Positions 1 to 9,130 of a stretch of 64,000 nucleotides of DNA are shown here, piece after piece; positions within the stretch are counted from its first letter, which is position 1; every line of letters begins with the position of its first letter. The translations under genes and the position numbers were made by a program. The notes under the pieces are model-generated. The model worked only from the letters and a program-made list of their open reading frames with translations. It did not search any database and was not told where the DNA came from. The DNA is from Apricaphanius iberus (Eukaryota; Chordata; Actinopteri; Cyprinodontiformes; Aphaniidae). Location of the stretch: positions 1,488,001 to 1,552,000 of the forward strand of contig JAPXFQ010002676.1 of the NCBI GenBank assembly GCA_028564705.1, given 5' to 3'.

Positions 1-244
1 GGCTGTTGCTTAGCTAACCAGTCACGGGCATACGCTCTCCGTGGGCGGATAGTTTGAAAAATTCGGTCCGTCTTTGTGTAGGTGATTGAGAGGATTGCAT
101 TGAAGGATAATGGCACTGCATCAATCTGTTTCGACGTAGAAGTATAAACTAGGCTTTAGTCCAGATCTAAGGCGCAATTAATAATTTGAATCGGAGCTAT
201 TTTACAAAGAAAAGCTGCTATAATTCTTCTTCTCTAGATTTAAA

Positions 245-390
245 AAGATGGCAAAAAGTACCTGAAGCTGTATTGCTGTGAAAGGTGGTTCCACACACTA
301 CTGATTGTGCAGAGAGCTGAATTCAAATGCATGCCACACTTTTCAGATTTTTATTTGTTGGAAAAAAAATATGCTCTCAATTTCTTTCAA
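245..390 (+). mobile_element. Tc1-like transposon 3'-end fragment
   Basis: The stretch resembles the 3' end of a common teleost Tc1/mariner family: a segment ending the transposase (GTGAAAGGTGGTTCCAC), a non-coding part with AATGCATGCCACACTTTTCAG, then TTTATTTGTTGGAAAAAAA. Only the terminal 150 bases or so are present, so it is dead. A longer, equally decayed copy of the same family lies in bcl7b intron 2. The family assignment is from recall of the family's sequence, not from a search. Confidence 0.55.
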
Positions 391-639
391 TCATACAGAT
401 GTTCAGATTTAAAGCTCCTACACCCAGTAATAAGAAGCTTTTGATTTAAGTCCCCCCTCGGTTAAAGTAAACACTCCCACGTTTTAACACTGACCTTATA
501 AAAATAAAAATAAAAACAGATCACGCATTTCTCCTACACAATCAAAACACCCAAACTTCCCAGGGCAACATTCAGCTACAAATCATCAGCAGAAAACAAG
601 CCCCTGCTTGCACAGAAGAGCCCAAACCAGCCCGGATCT

Positions 640-1265
640 TACATGTGTGCAGCGGGACTTCTTTCTTGGACGCCGCCCGCTCAAAATCTCCAAACAACAA
701 CTTACATACATTTTCATCACAGGGCTGTTTCCATTTAAATAAAACCCGTTCGCTATAAACTTACTATTTTGCTCAGATCCATGGTAGCGGTGAGCCAGGA
801 TCTTTGAAGCCGAAGAGGAGACCCGCTGGCTTCCCTTTTCCTCTCTCTTTCTTTAAATCCGGAGTAATTAGTAACGGGAAAGCGACTGAGGCTACAAATG
901 CATTTGGGAGGAGAAGAGGGAGGTGCAGTGGGCCGTTAGCTCAACATGTGTCCTGATTTGGTATTTAAATAAAAAAAAATCCCTGTGTCCTGTGCTCCCA
1001 CCCCTCTCTCTCTCTCTTTCGCGTCACTTCTCTCCTCTGTTCTCTCTACGGGCCCGACGCGCTCCCCGATCGGCGAGCCGAGGACTTCCAGCATCCGACC
1101 GCCGAGAAGCAGAGGCTTGGAGACCGGCGGGAGGACCGTCGCTGATGCTAGCCGCTCAGCCTCACGGTGAAACCCGGCAGCAGCTCACCGGAGATACCGC
1201 TCCTCGCAGCGGCCAACACAGGAGGCAGGAGGGTGGCTTTTATTTTGCAAATAGCCCGCTCCCTG
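640..1265. promoter_or_regulatory. CpG-rich promoter-like region, possibly bidirectional
   Basis: The local base composition turns GC- and CpG-rich (most clearly at 1045-1230), unlike the AT-rich surroundings. On the minus strand a small candidate coding exon (765-782) with a strong start context lies just downstream. On the plus strand a good splice donor (CCCTG, then GTAAGA, after 1265) could end a non-coding first exon. A long open frame at 923-1441 has no recognisable protein and uses the same GC-rich stretch, so it is not called as a gene. The promoter role is inferred. Confidence 0.35.
765..782 (-). CDS. Candidate six-codon first coding exon (alternative hip1 start?)
   Basis: On the minus strand the sequence reads CGCTACCATGGATCTGAGC, a near-ideal Kozak start, giving M-D-L-S-K-I and then an excellent splice donor (ATA, then GTAAGT). 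The exon holds exactly six codons and leaves phase 0. The hip1 first exon further upstream on the same strand (19631-19747) also leaves phase 0, so both could splice to the same second exon beyond the left window edge. A CpG-rich stretch lies immediately upstream (783-1230). The sequence shows start, donor and phase. Membership of hip1 is inference; it could equally be the first exon of another minus-strand gene, or chance. Confidence 0.35.
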
Positions 1266-1742
1266 GTAAGACAATAGTAGCATGGAAGCTGCGGAGTGGG
1301 GAGGCTCAGTCCCAGAGGGTTCCCAAGATGGGGTCCGGGAACCACCGAGGGGGTCCGGCTGAAGGAAGGGGGAGAATGGGGTGGAGTCAGAGTTCAGTAA
1401 ATGAGCCCAAGTTCCACACAGCGCTGTGTAATCTTACATAAGCAGACTGAACTTATGACATGAAAACAGCATTAAATAAAACAATCTTCCTCCTTATAGA
1501 GCTGGTGATGTATGTCTGAAGCCCTTGCCCATAGAAACTAACCCTCCAGATCTCATTCACTGCATTCTGTATCTACATCAATAGCTTCAGTGGTTTATAT
1601 AGCTCTGACATATATACACAATGTCTTATATTCTCAGCTTTTAAATGGAAAAAAAGGCAATATTCTCTATTCATTTATTTGGATCTAAACCCATCCGGCT
1701 CTTTACATGTCCTGGACCGGGTGACAAATCGTCCACCTTTTC

Positions 1743-1842
1743 ATCAGGAACTAACCTTGATGTAAAACTAAAGATGCTGCTTTCATTTGGGGGGAGAACA
1801 AAAAACTGCTTTTATTTTGAAGGAGTTGCATTCTCTCTTTGC
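1743..1842 (+). repeat. Diverged direct repeat, left copy
   Basis: About 100 bases, including AACTAAAGATGCTGCTTTCAT and TTGCATTCTCTCTTTG, recur in the same orientation at 8989-9094 with small indels. The two copies bracket the MITE/LINE nest. The unit is not a recognised element. It may be part of an older repeat, or sequence duplicated before the insertions. Confidence 0.6.
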
Positions 1843-1990
1843 TAATGCTGCTTTCCGGTTAAACTTTCCGAGTCGGAAAGACGGAAATCTCGCACTTGTC
1901 TCGCGTCAGCCCCCTTTAGGTCGGAATATAGCTCCAACTCGGAGCTCTGAGAGTAGACCGAGTAGGAAGTAATGATCGGAGAACAAAGAT

Positions 1991-2161
1991 GGCTGCGCCC
2001 GTAGTTTTTTATTTTTTTTTTATTCTTTTTTATTAATTAAGCAAATAACAATACAGCAAAAACATTCAAATATGAAGTCATGTGTATAAGGATATAAGCA
2101 ACAGCAGTCAAAAACAAGAAATTAAATGCCCATAAAACAAGATAAGGCTGCGCCCGTAGTT
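1991..2161 (-). mobile_element. 5'-truncated LINE stub with 16-bp target-site duplication
   Basis: Positions 2007-2145 are the reverse complement of the last ~140 bases of the full-length LINE at 2440-7710 (compare ATGGGCATTTAATTTCTTG near 7560 and the terminal TTAATTAATAAAAAA). The stub is bounded by identical 16-base copies of GGCTGCGCCCGTAGTT at 1991-2006 and 2146-2161. The poly-T on its left is the reversed poly-A tail. This is a classic dead-on-arrival target-primed insertion of the same LINE family into the MITE, on the opposite strand from the full-length copy. Confidence 0.9.
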
Positions 2162-2584
2162 GAAATACATTTTCTTTGTATTCGTACTGTTGGTCATTTT
2201 AATGTCATTTTTAAATGCTCTTACACACTTGACTACATTTCGGCTTTAATCAGGTCACGGCCTTGCTGTGCGTGCATTTCAATGTACAGATTTGTTTTTC
2301 TTGCTGGTCTGCTGAAGATGCTATGTCGCTAACGACAATAGCAATAACTAGCCCACCCCTCGACAGCTGCTGACCTCAAGCGTCCATGTTCTTTCTGACT
2401 CGGAGTGTAGCGAGACAAACTGGAACGCTTTAAGTCGGGGGTGGCGGTTCCGGCAAGATGGCGACCTAAGCAGTCGAGCAGTCTGTTTCTCTGCTACAAG
2501 GTACCTCTTTTTCCACTTTTTATACAGACTTTTCCCTTGGAAAAAAAAAAAAAAAAAATTGAAAATTGAGCTGAAGTATTAAAA

Positions 2585-3463
2585 ATGTCGAAAGGACAAC
2601 AAAAAGATAAAAAGGAAAATAAAACTTCCCGTGAGGAAAAAAAGAAAAGTTTGCCTTTGGGTGTGGACGACCACGACTACTGTCTCTCAGACATGGAATC
2701 AGAAAGCAATGGGGGTGAAAAACGAAACCGTGAAGAAACGCCTTTCTCAACTCCCTCTAAAGATGACCATCCAAGAAAGGTTAACAAATCTAGTCCCACT
2801 GCGAATGATATTCTGGAAGCAATTCAAGCTCTCCATGTCCGTTTGGATAAGCAAGACGACAAGATGGCGGACATCAATACCAAGTTATCAGAGAACTCCT
2901 CCTTGATCGCTGGTCTTGCTCAATCCCTGGAATTTAATGCTACTGAAATCAGTGAATGCAAAGGAAAAATATCCAAACTGGAAAAAGAAGTCTCAACTTT
3001 GAGGAAAGAACTTGATAATTACAAAGAGAAAGCAAAGGAAACTGAGCGTTATTCCAGAAGATGGAACCTGCGAATGAAGGGCTTGAAAGAGCGCATGGGC
3101 GAGGATGTCCGGAGGGAAGTGGTCAGAATTCTTTCCAAGATTGCTCCGGAATGGTCGGATAAGATGGAAGACTATGTGGATACGGCTCATCGCGTCGGGA
3201 AGAAAGAGGATGGCAAGAACCGGCAGATCATCATCCAATTTACGAAACGCCTGCACAGAGATGGGATATGGAAGAAATCCAAAGATGCACAGATCTGTGA
3301 ATCTGAGGGAATCCGGTTTGCAGAGGACCTGTCGAAGGAGGACCGTCTGGAGAGGGAGAAGATCTGGCCTAAAATATTACAAGCTCGGAACGCGGGAGAG
3401 AAGGCCTACTATAGAGGAGCTGCCGGTTACATCAATGGACGCCGCGTTCAGGCCGACGGCTGA
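2585..3463 (+). CDS. LINE ORF1 protein (L1 ORF1p-like RNA-binding chaperone)
   Basis: This 292-residue basic protein has a charged Lys/Glu-rich N-terminus (1-80), a predicted coiled coil (about 85-155, KLEKEVSTLRKELDNYKEK type heptads), then an RRM-like core opening with RWNLRMKGLKE (about 160-230) and a C-terminal domain (about 235-290). That order is typical of L1 ORF1p (Transposase_22 family), which trimerises, binds the element RNA and is needed for retrotransposition. The ATG at 2585 follows a run of A (TTAAAAATG). The frame is intact and ends in TGA shortly before ORF2. Family assignment rests on motif and architecture recognition. Confidence 0.85.
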   Translation: MSKGQQKDKKENKTSREEKKKSLPLGVDDHDYCLSDMESESNGGEKRNREETPFSTPSKDDHPRKVNKSSPTANDILEAIQALHVRLDKQDDKMADINTKLSENSSLIAGLAQSLEFNATEISECKGKISKLEKEVSTLRKELDNYKEKAKETERYSRRWNLRMKGLKERMGEDVRREVVRILSKIAPEWSDKMEDYVDTAHRVGKKEDGKNRQIIIQFTKRLHRDGIWKKSKDAQICESEGIRFAEDLSKEDRLEREKIWPKILQARNAGEKAYYRGAAGYINGRRVQADG

Positions 3464-3657
3464 AATTATTTTGCTCTGAAGTTTATTTTTGAGCTCGACA
3501 AATGAGGGATATGTGATAGTTTGTTCAACGGGAGAAGAGGTACCTACATCATTCTTTTTTCTACTCCTTCCTATACAGGAACGTTTTCAAATTTTTATAT
3601 TCAAACTCTATTTTTCTTTTTTATCTCTAAATATTTTTTATCTTTTTTAGTTTAACA

Positions 3658-6600
3658 ATGTTACGCACAGGAATATCATTTGTTTCACTAAATGTTCGAG
3701 GTATCAGGGATAATGTGAAAAGAAAAGCACTGTTTATGTTCTGTAAGGGACTAAAGGCTAACTGCACTTTTTTACAAGAAACTCATTCTGGCGCTGACGA
3801 CGCCACCTTCTGGTCAAACCAGTGGGGTGAAAAAATCCTCTTCAGCCACGGTTCCAATCACTCTGCTGGAGTAGCTATTTGTTTTCACCGATGTCCAGGG
3901 AAGGTCGTCGCTTTCCAAACGGATGATTCGGGACACTGGTTAGCAGCTGTTTTGAATGTGGATGAATCCTTTATGATAATTGTTAATGTTTATGGATATG
4001 CCTCTCTATCTCAAAATAGAATAATGTTGGAGAAGTTAACAGATGTTTTGTCAGAGTACAGACACTCATATAACACAGATCATTTACTTCTTGGTGGTGA
4101 CTTTAACCTAGTTCCTAATGAATGGCACGATAGATTTCCTCCCAGACACAACATTGACCAGTGGAATCCGGTTTTGGCCCGATTTATTGATGTAAATAAT
4201 TTAAGTGATTTTTGGAGAAATAAAAACCCGGATGTTTCACATTTTTCTTGGATAAAACCAAATGGAGATCATAAATCAAGATTAGATTTATGGTTGGGAT
4301 CAACTGTGTTGTATAGATATGTTTCACATGTGTCCATCTCAGCGGCCCCTCTAACCGATCACAGTGTCATTACCCTCAAACTTAATCCTGAAAACTATGT
4401 TCAATTTAAAAAGGACTACTGGAAATTCAATGCGGATCTTTTAAATGATGATGAGTATGTTAAGATAATTAAAGAGCTTCTCCACAAAATTTATGATGAT
4501 GAAACAATTGGTAATTACACAAATAGATGGGAGTTCTTTAAATTCAAGGTTAGAGAATATTCAATTTCATTCAGTAAAACCAAGAGAGACAAACAGAGGA
4601 ATTTTGAAAGTAAACTTCTTCGTAACATAAATAAATATTGCAATAAAGCGATTATGTCAGAAGCTGACAAGATATCATTTTTGTCTTTACAAGCTCAATT
4701 AGACGATTTGTACAGGAAAAAAGCACATGGGGCTTATATAAGAGCTCGTGCTAAGTGGATGGAAGAAGGGGAAAAAAGTACCTCCTACTTTTTCAGTTTG
4801 GAAAAGAGAAGACAAGAAAAAAAATCTATTAATATGTTACTTGTAAATGATGAAGAAATTACAAATCATAGGAGTATATCGGAGGAAATATATAACTTTT
4901 ACTCAAAACTGTATTCTTCAAATTATCTAATTACTAGTTCAACAGCATTTCTTGATCAGATTAAAGGTAATATACCAAAAGTTGATTTGGCGTTCAGAGA
5001 AAATTGTGATTCTGAGATTTCACTGGAAAACTTAGAACAAGCTCTTAAAAAATTAAAACTAAACAAAGCTCCTGGTCAGGATGGCTTGACTGCCATTTTC
5101 TATAGATTCTTTTGGGAAGACATAAAAGTTTTCTTCTTCAAGGCTATTCAAGAGATCATCCTAAATAAATCTCTTTCACCAACCATGAAACAGGGCCTAA
5201 TTTCTCTTATTCCCAAACCTGACAAAGACAAAAGACTTATTGATAACCTTAGACCTATTACATTACTAAACACTGATTATAAAATCCTTACTCATGTGAT
5301 TGCAGACCGGTTAAAGGAGGGCTTAGAAGAAGTTATTAGTGAGACACAATCTGGATTCCTAAAGAATCGCTCTATCCATAATAATATTAGACTGGTTTTA
5401 GATTTATTAGATTATAGTCATTTAATCGAAGACAACGGTGTGATTCTTTTCTTAGACTTTTATAAGGCATTCGATACGGTTGAACACGCTTTTATCTTAA
5501 AAGCCTTATATTATTTTGGTTTCGGTGAAAAATTCATAAGTCTAATTTCTTTGCTGTACACTGACATTAATAGTTCTGTTTCTTTGACTTCTGGAACAAC
5601 GAAGCGTTTCAACATTAGAAGAGGGATCCGTCAGGGATGTCCAGCATCCCCATTTCTTTTTATTATTGTAACTGAACTTTTGGCTATTTTTATGAAACAC
5701 AATAATAACTTTCAGCCACTGAATCTGATCGGTACCCCTCTAGTTATAAGTCAACTAGCAGATGATACTACTGTATTCTTGAAAGACATCTCACAAGTTC
5801 CCCTTGCATTAAAAGAAATTTCACTGTTTTCAAAGGCTTCTGGGTTAAACTTAAATACCAGAAAATGTGAGTTACTTACAATTCATGATCACCCAGCTGG
5901 CACATGTTTTGACATACCCATTAAAACGGAAATCAAGTACTTAGGAATTACAATCTCAAAGGATTCAAAGAAAAGAGAAAATCAAAATTTTGAACAAATA
6001 ATTCAAAAGTCTAAAAGAATTTTGAATAGTTGGCTCCAAAGGGACATCTCTATTTTTGGTCGTATCCTACTTACTAAAACAGAAGGTATCTCCCGATTCA
6101 TCTATCCCTCTCAATGTCTGTTTATATCAAGTAGAATCATAAAACAAATTAATCAAATCAATTTTAACTACATTTGGAAAAACAAACATCATTACATTAG
6201 GAAAAACGACATGGTGAAACCTTTAAAAGAAGGCGGCTTGAATGTGATAGATTTTGAGTCGATGAATGGTTCAATTAAACTGAAGTGGCTACAATCTTTT
6301 ATAAATGCCTCAAATAGTATTTGGTTTTACTTCCCGAAACTAATTTTTGATAAATTTGGTGGCATTGAATTTTTTCTAAAATGTGATTTTGACATTTTGA
6401 AACTACCAATCAAATTATCCAATTTTCACAAACAGGTTCTCCAGTACTGGAAATTGATTTATAAGCATAATTTTTCCCCACATACTTATTCAATATGGAA
6501 TAATAGGTGCATATTAATAAATAGGAAATCTCTCTTTTACAAAGATTGGATGGAGCATGGTATATGGACAGTCTTACATCTCTTGGATAATGATGGCGAT

Positions 6601-7371
6601 CTCTTGTCATATGACAGTTTTATGAACAAGTACCCTATTTTTTGTACTAAAAGTAGATTTATTAAAACTATGAAAGCCATTCCTCTCACAATAATTCATA
6701 TGTCCAAAACTGGTATTATTAATTATACATGTAATATCAGAGAACCATCATTGTTAATTGATAATTGTGAGTTTAAGGAAAAGACATGTAACAATAAATT
6801 TTTAAGGACAATTTTTTCCAATTATCTTTTCCCATCTCAATTAAAAAGAAATTACATATTTAGAGAGTACAACTTCAATTCCTTAATAAAATATGTTAAT
6901 TTTCCTATTCCATCTAAAGCTAAAGAAATTCACTTCAAAATTATTAATGATATTTATCCATCCAATGATTATTTGCACAATAAATTTAACATTGATACAA
7001 ACAGTTGCACTTTCTGTAATAATGATGCTGAAACAGTTGAGCACCTTTTCTTTTCCTGTCAGAGCTCTACATCCTTTTGGTCCAGTTTCCAATGCTGGTT
7101 AATCTCTAAAAGTGTTTATTGCCCCCCTTTAAATTTTCAATTGATTAAATTTGGTGTTCAAATTGAAAATAAGAAATCTGAATTTGGTATTAACAATTTA
7201 CTATTTTTTGCTACATTTTATATCCACAAGTGTCGATATCTGAAAGTCACCCCCGTCTTTGTTGGATTTAAGAATGAAGTCTTTTTGTGGAATAATTCTT
7301 TAAAAAATTGTAAGGTCTTTGGAGCCTACTACTTATTTGAATTTTTATTGAAACTTTTGGAAGATAATTAA
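3658..7371 (+). CDS. LINE ORF2 protein: APE endonuclease and reverse transcriptase
   Basis: The 1237-residue polyprotein is intact. The N-terminal apurinic-type endonuclease (1-240) keeps its catalytic signatures: N12 in SLNVRGI, E41 in FLQETHS, D148/N150 in GGDFNLVP and D234-H235 in LTDHS. The reverse transcriptase (about 465-760) has the expected motif order: IPKPDKD, LRPITLLN, the motif A aspartate D600 in LFLDFYKAFD, GIRQGCPASP, and the catalytic A-D-D at 701-703 (genomic 5758-5766). The C-terminal part has a Cys/His cluster (CTFCNN...EHLFFSC, about 1115-1135). This is the layout of L1/Tx1-group LINEs, which nick the target DNA and prime cDNA synthesis in place. No stop or frameshift was seen. 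Confidence 0.93.
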   Translation: MLRTGISFVSLNVRGIRDNVKRKALFMFCKGLKANCTFLQETHSGADDATFWSNQWGEKILFSHGSNHSAGVAICFHRCPGKVVAFQTDDSGHWLAAVLNVDESFMIIVNVYGYASLSQNRIMLEKLTDVLSEYRHSYNTDHLLLGGDFNLVPNEWHDRFPPRHNIDQWNPVLARFIDVNNLSDFWRNKNPDVSHFSWIKPNGDHKSRLDLWLGSTVLYRYVSHVSISAAPLTDHSVITLKLNPENYVQFKKDYWKFNADLLNDDEYVKIIKELLHKIYDDETIGNYTNRWEFFKFKVREYSISFSKTKRDKQRNFESKLLRNINKYCNKAIMSEADKISFLSLQAQLDDLYRKKAHGAYIRARAKWMEEGEKSTSYFFSLEKRRQEKKSINMLLVNDEEITNHRSISEEIYNFYSKLYSSNYLITSSTAFLDQIKGNIPKVDLAFRENCDSEISLENLEQALKKLKLNKAPGQDGLTAIFYRFFWEDIKVFFFKAIQEIILNKSLSPTMKQGLISLIPKPDKDKRLIDNLRPITLLNTDYKILTHVIADRLKEGLEEVISETQSGFLKNRSIHNNIRLVLDLLDYSHLIEDNGVILFLDFYKAFDTVEHAFILKALYYFGFGEKFISLISLLYTDINSSVSLTSGTTKRFNIRRGIRQGCPASPFLFIIVTELLAIFMKHNNNFQPLNLIGTPLVISQLADDTTVFLKDISQVPLALKEISLFSKASGLNLNTRKCELLTIHDHPAGTCFDIPIKTEIKYLGITISKDSKKRENQNFEQIIQKSKRILNSWLQRDISIFGRILLTKTEGISRFIYPSQCLFISSRIIKQINQINFNYIWKNKHHYIRKNDMVKPLKEGGLNVIDFESMNGSIKLKWLQSFINASNSIWFYFPKLIFDKFGGIEFFLKCDFDILKLPIKLSNFHKQVLQYWKLIYKHNFSPHTYSIWNNRCILINRKSLFYKDWMEHGIWTVLHLLDNDGDLLSYDSFMNKYPIFCTKSRFIKTMKAIPLTIIHMSKTGIINYTCNIREPSLLIDNCEFKEKTCNNKFLRTIFSNYLFPSQLKRNYIFREYNFNSLIKYVNFPIPSKAKEIHFKIINDIYPSNDYLHNKFNIDTNSCTFCNNDAETVEHLFFSCQSSTSFWSSFQCWLISKSVYCPPLNFQLIKFGVQIENKKSEFGINNLLFFATFYIHKCRYLKVTPVFVGFKNEVFLWNNSLKNCKVFGAYYLFEFLLKLLEDN

Positions 7372-7671
7372 ACATTTTGTCTCCTCTTTATTACTTTGCC
7401 TTTTTACATATTTAGATTCAACGCAAACCCTTTTTTTTTTGTTTTCTTTTTTTTTTTATCTCCATTTGTTTATGTTATATTCCTGATATCTTGTCAATGA
7501 TTGTTTATTGTACTTCCTGTGTGTTTATGTTATGTTCTGGATATTACCATTATCTTGTTTTATGGGCATTTAATTTCTTGTTTTTGACTGCCGTTGCTTA
7601 TATCCTTATACACATGACTTCATATTTGAATGTTTTTGCTGTATTGTTATTTGCTTAATTAATAAAAAAGG

Positions 7672-7710
<39 letters not shown>

Positions 7711-7713
<3 letters not shown>

Positions 7714-7723
7714 TTAAGTCGGG
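7711..7723 (+). repeat. 3' target-site duplication of the full-length LINE
   Basis: GCTTTAAGTCGGG directly follows the poly-A tail and is identical to 2427-2439. The empty-site sequence in MITE copy B (ATGCTTTAAGTCGGG near 8245) confirms that this is host MITE sequence duplicated on insertion. Confidence 0.95.
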
Positions 7724-7790
7724 AATGAAGTCACGTTCTCGTGTACAGTAACTCGGACGCCCGAGTTTCCGAGACAAATGGAATGCGGCA

Positions 7791-8328
7791 TTATGCTGCA
7801 TTCCAGTTAACCTTTCCGAGTCGGAAAGTCTGAAATCTCGTGTCATTTCACAGTGACACGCCCCCTTTAGGTCGCAATATACCAGCTCCAACTCGGATCT
7901 CTGAGAGTAGACCGAGTAGAGGGGGGGCAAGTCGGTAACAAAGATGGCTGCTCCCGTAGTTAAGATATATTTTCTTTGTATTTGCACTGTTGGTCATTTC
8001 AGTGTCGTTTTTAAATGCTCTTACACACTTGACTACATTTCTGCTTTAATCTGGTCACCAATTTATTACATTGCACGGCCTTGCTGTGCGTGCGATACAA
8101 TGTACAGCTTTGTTTTTCATGCTGGTCTGCTAAAGATGCTATGCCGCTAACAACAATAACAATGACTAGTCCGCCCCTGGACAGCTGCTGCCCTCAAAGC
8201 GTCCATGTTCTTTCCGACTCGCAGTGTAGCGAGACAAACTGGAATGCTTTAAGTCGGGAATGACGTCACGTTCTCGTGTACAGCAACTCTGACGCCCAAG
8301 TTTCCGAGACAAATGGAATGCAGCATAA
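7791..8328. mobile_element. MITE-like element copy B (uninterrupted)
   Basis: A 0.54-kb element bounded by inverted termini TTATGCTGCATTCCA and TGGAATGCAGCATAA. It is the uninterrupted counterpart of copy A and directly abuts it. It includes the pre-insertion sites for both LINE insertions seen in copy A (GATGGCTGCTCCCGTAGTT and GCTTTAAGTCGGG). It has no coding capacity. Confidence 0.75.
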
Positions 8329-8335
8329 GGCTACC

Positions 8336-8986
8336 ATGGGAAGCCCAAGTCTCCTCCCCTTCCGGTTGGCCCGTGGGTCCCCAAACTGAAAAAATAATGA
8401 CTGTAAGTCAATGGAGCGATAAAAGTTATTTTCTAGTCCGCTTTGTCTTACATCCTCAATCACACATATGTTGTACTTAGATCTAATTGATAACTAATGA
8501 TGTACGTTTCGACTGTTTGTCCAGTGATTTGGGATTTATTTGATTGTAAAAATTCGCATTTAAAATGCCTACAAATCAGAAGTCAGAAGTCGCATCTATG
8601 ACGTAATTTTGCTAACAGGAGCTAACACTAGCTATAGCACGTAAAACACTCACCAAGAGCTTGTAGAGCTTCTCCTACATGCTGGCTCTCACTCTACTAA
8701 CTGCTTTACCCCCGACATAGCTGCTACTTTCCACATGGTCAGATTTATAGAGGTTTTCTCCATGTTTAATGCTCATTTCTTCGTCCTGGAGGCTACGACC
8801 CTCGTGCTTCTTCTTCTGCTTAAGAGTTTTCACACATAACCTAAAGTAACTTTTGATATGTTCGATTCAAGGCGCTTTTCAAAATGGATCAGAAAATAAC
8901 TTTTAGCTCCATTGACTCCATTCATTTTTTTTGGCAGTCAGGCACCCATGGACCGGAAGTAGAAGGCCGTGACTTAGGCTCCCCAT
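8336..8986 (+). mobile_element. Long-TIR MITE, copy 1 of an inverted pair
   Basis: The element begins ATGGGAAGCCCAAGTC and ends GACTTAGGCTCCCCAT. Its two ends are inverted repeats of each other over about 110 bases, including the shared core CAATGGAGC...AAAGTTATTTTCT. It has no coding capacity. A second copy in the opposite orientation lies at 9131-9700. Confidence 0.75.
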
Positions 8987-8988
8987 AC

Positions 8989-9094
8989 ATCAGGTACTAA
9001 TCTTCAGGTGAAACTAAAGATGCTGCTTTCATTTTGGGGGAAAAAACTGCTTTATTTTGAAGGGTTTGCATTCTCTCTTTGATAAGGCTATAAT
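8989..9094 (+). repeat. Diverged direct repeat, right copy
   Basis: Matches 1743-1842 in the same orientation (CATCAGGTACTAATC..., AACTAAAGATGCTGCTTTCAT, TTGCATTCTCTCTTTGATAA). Here it occupies most of the spacer between the two inverted MITE copies. Confidence 0.6.
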
Positions 9095-9130
9095 AGAAAA
9101 ATCTCCAATGCCACCTCATGTAATGATACA

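Larger units (their letters stand above)
2440..7710 (+). mobile_element. Full-length L1/Tx1-like non-LTR retrotransposon, both ORFs intact
   Basis: This 5.27-kb LINE has a ~145-base 5' UTR, ORF1 (2585-3463), a 194-base spacer, ORF2 (3658-7371), a ~300-base 3' UTR and a poly-A tail of roughly 40 bases. It is flanked by a perfect 13-bp duplication GCTTTAAGTCGGG (2427-2439 and 7711-7723), so both insertion ends are defined. The 5' end carries CAAGATGGCG, a YY1-type motif also found at the start of mammalian L1 5' UTRs. Uninterrupted ORFs, perfect duplications and a long pure tail point to a recent insertion that may still be competent. It sits inside MITE copy A, within what is probably hip1 intron 1, on the strand opposite to hip1. 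Confidence 0.93.
1847..7789. mobile_element. Non-autonomous DNA transposon (MITE-like) copy A, split by two LINE insertions
   Basis: Copy A starts GCTGCTTTCCGGTTAAAC, ends ACAAATGGAATGCGGC, and matches copy B (7791-8328) along its length once two inserts are removed: a reversed LINE stub (2007-2145) and a full-length LINE (2440-7710). Both inserts are flanked by perfect target-site duplications. Imperfect terminal inverted repeats of the type GCTGCATTCCA are visible. The element has no coding capacity of its own, and its superfamily is not clear. Confidence 0.65.

Noticed and set aside
923..1441. 172-codon open frame on the plus strand over the CpG-rich region
   Set aside because: No recognisable domain, composition follows the GC-rich stretch, and a strong splice donor cuts through it. 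Better explained by promoter or non-coding exon sequence.
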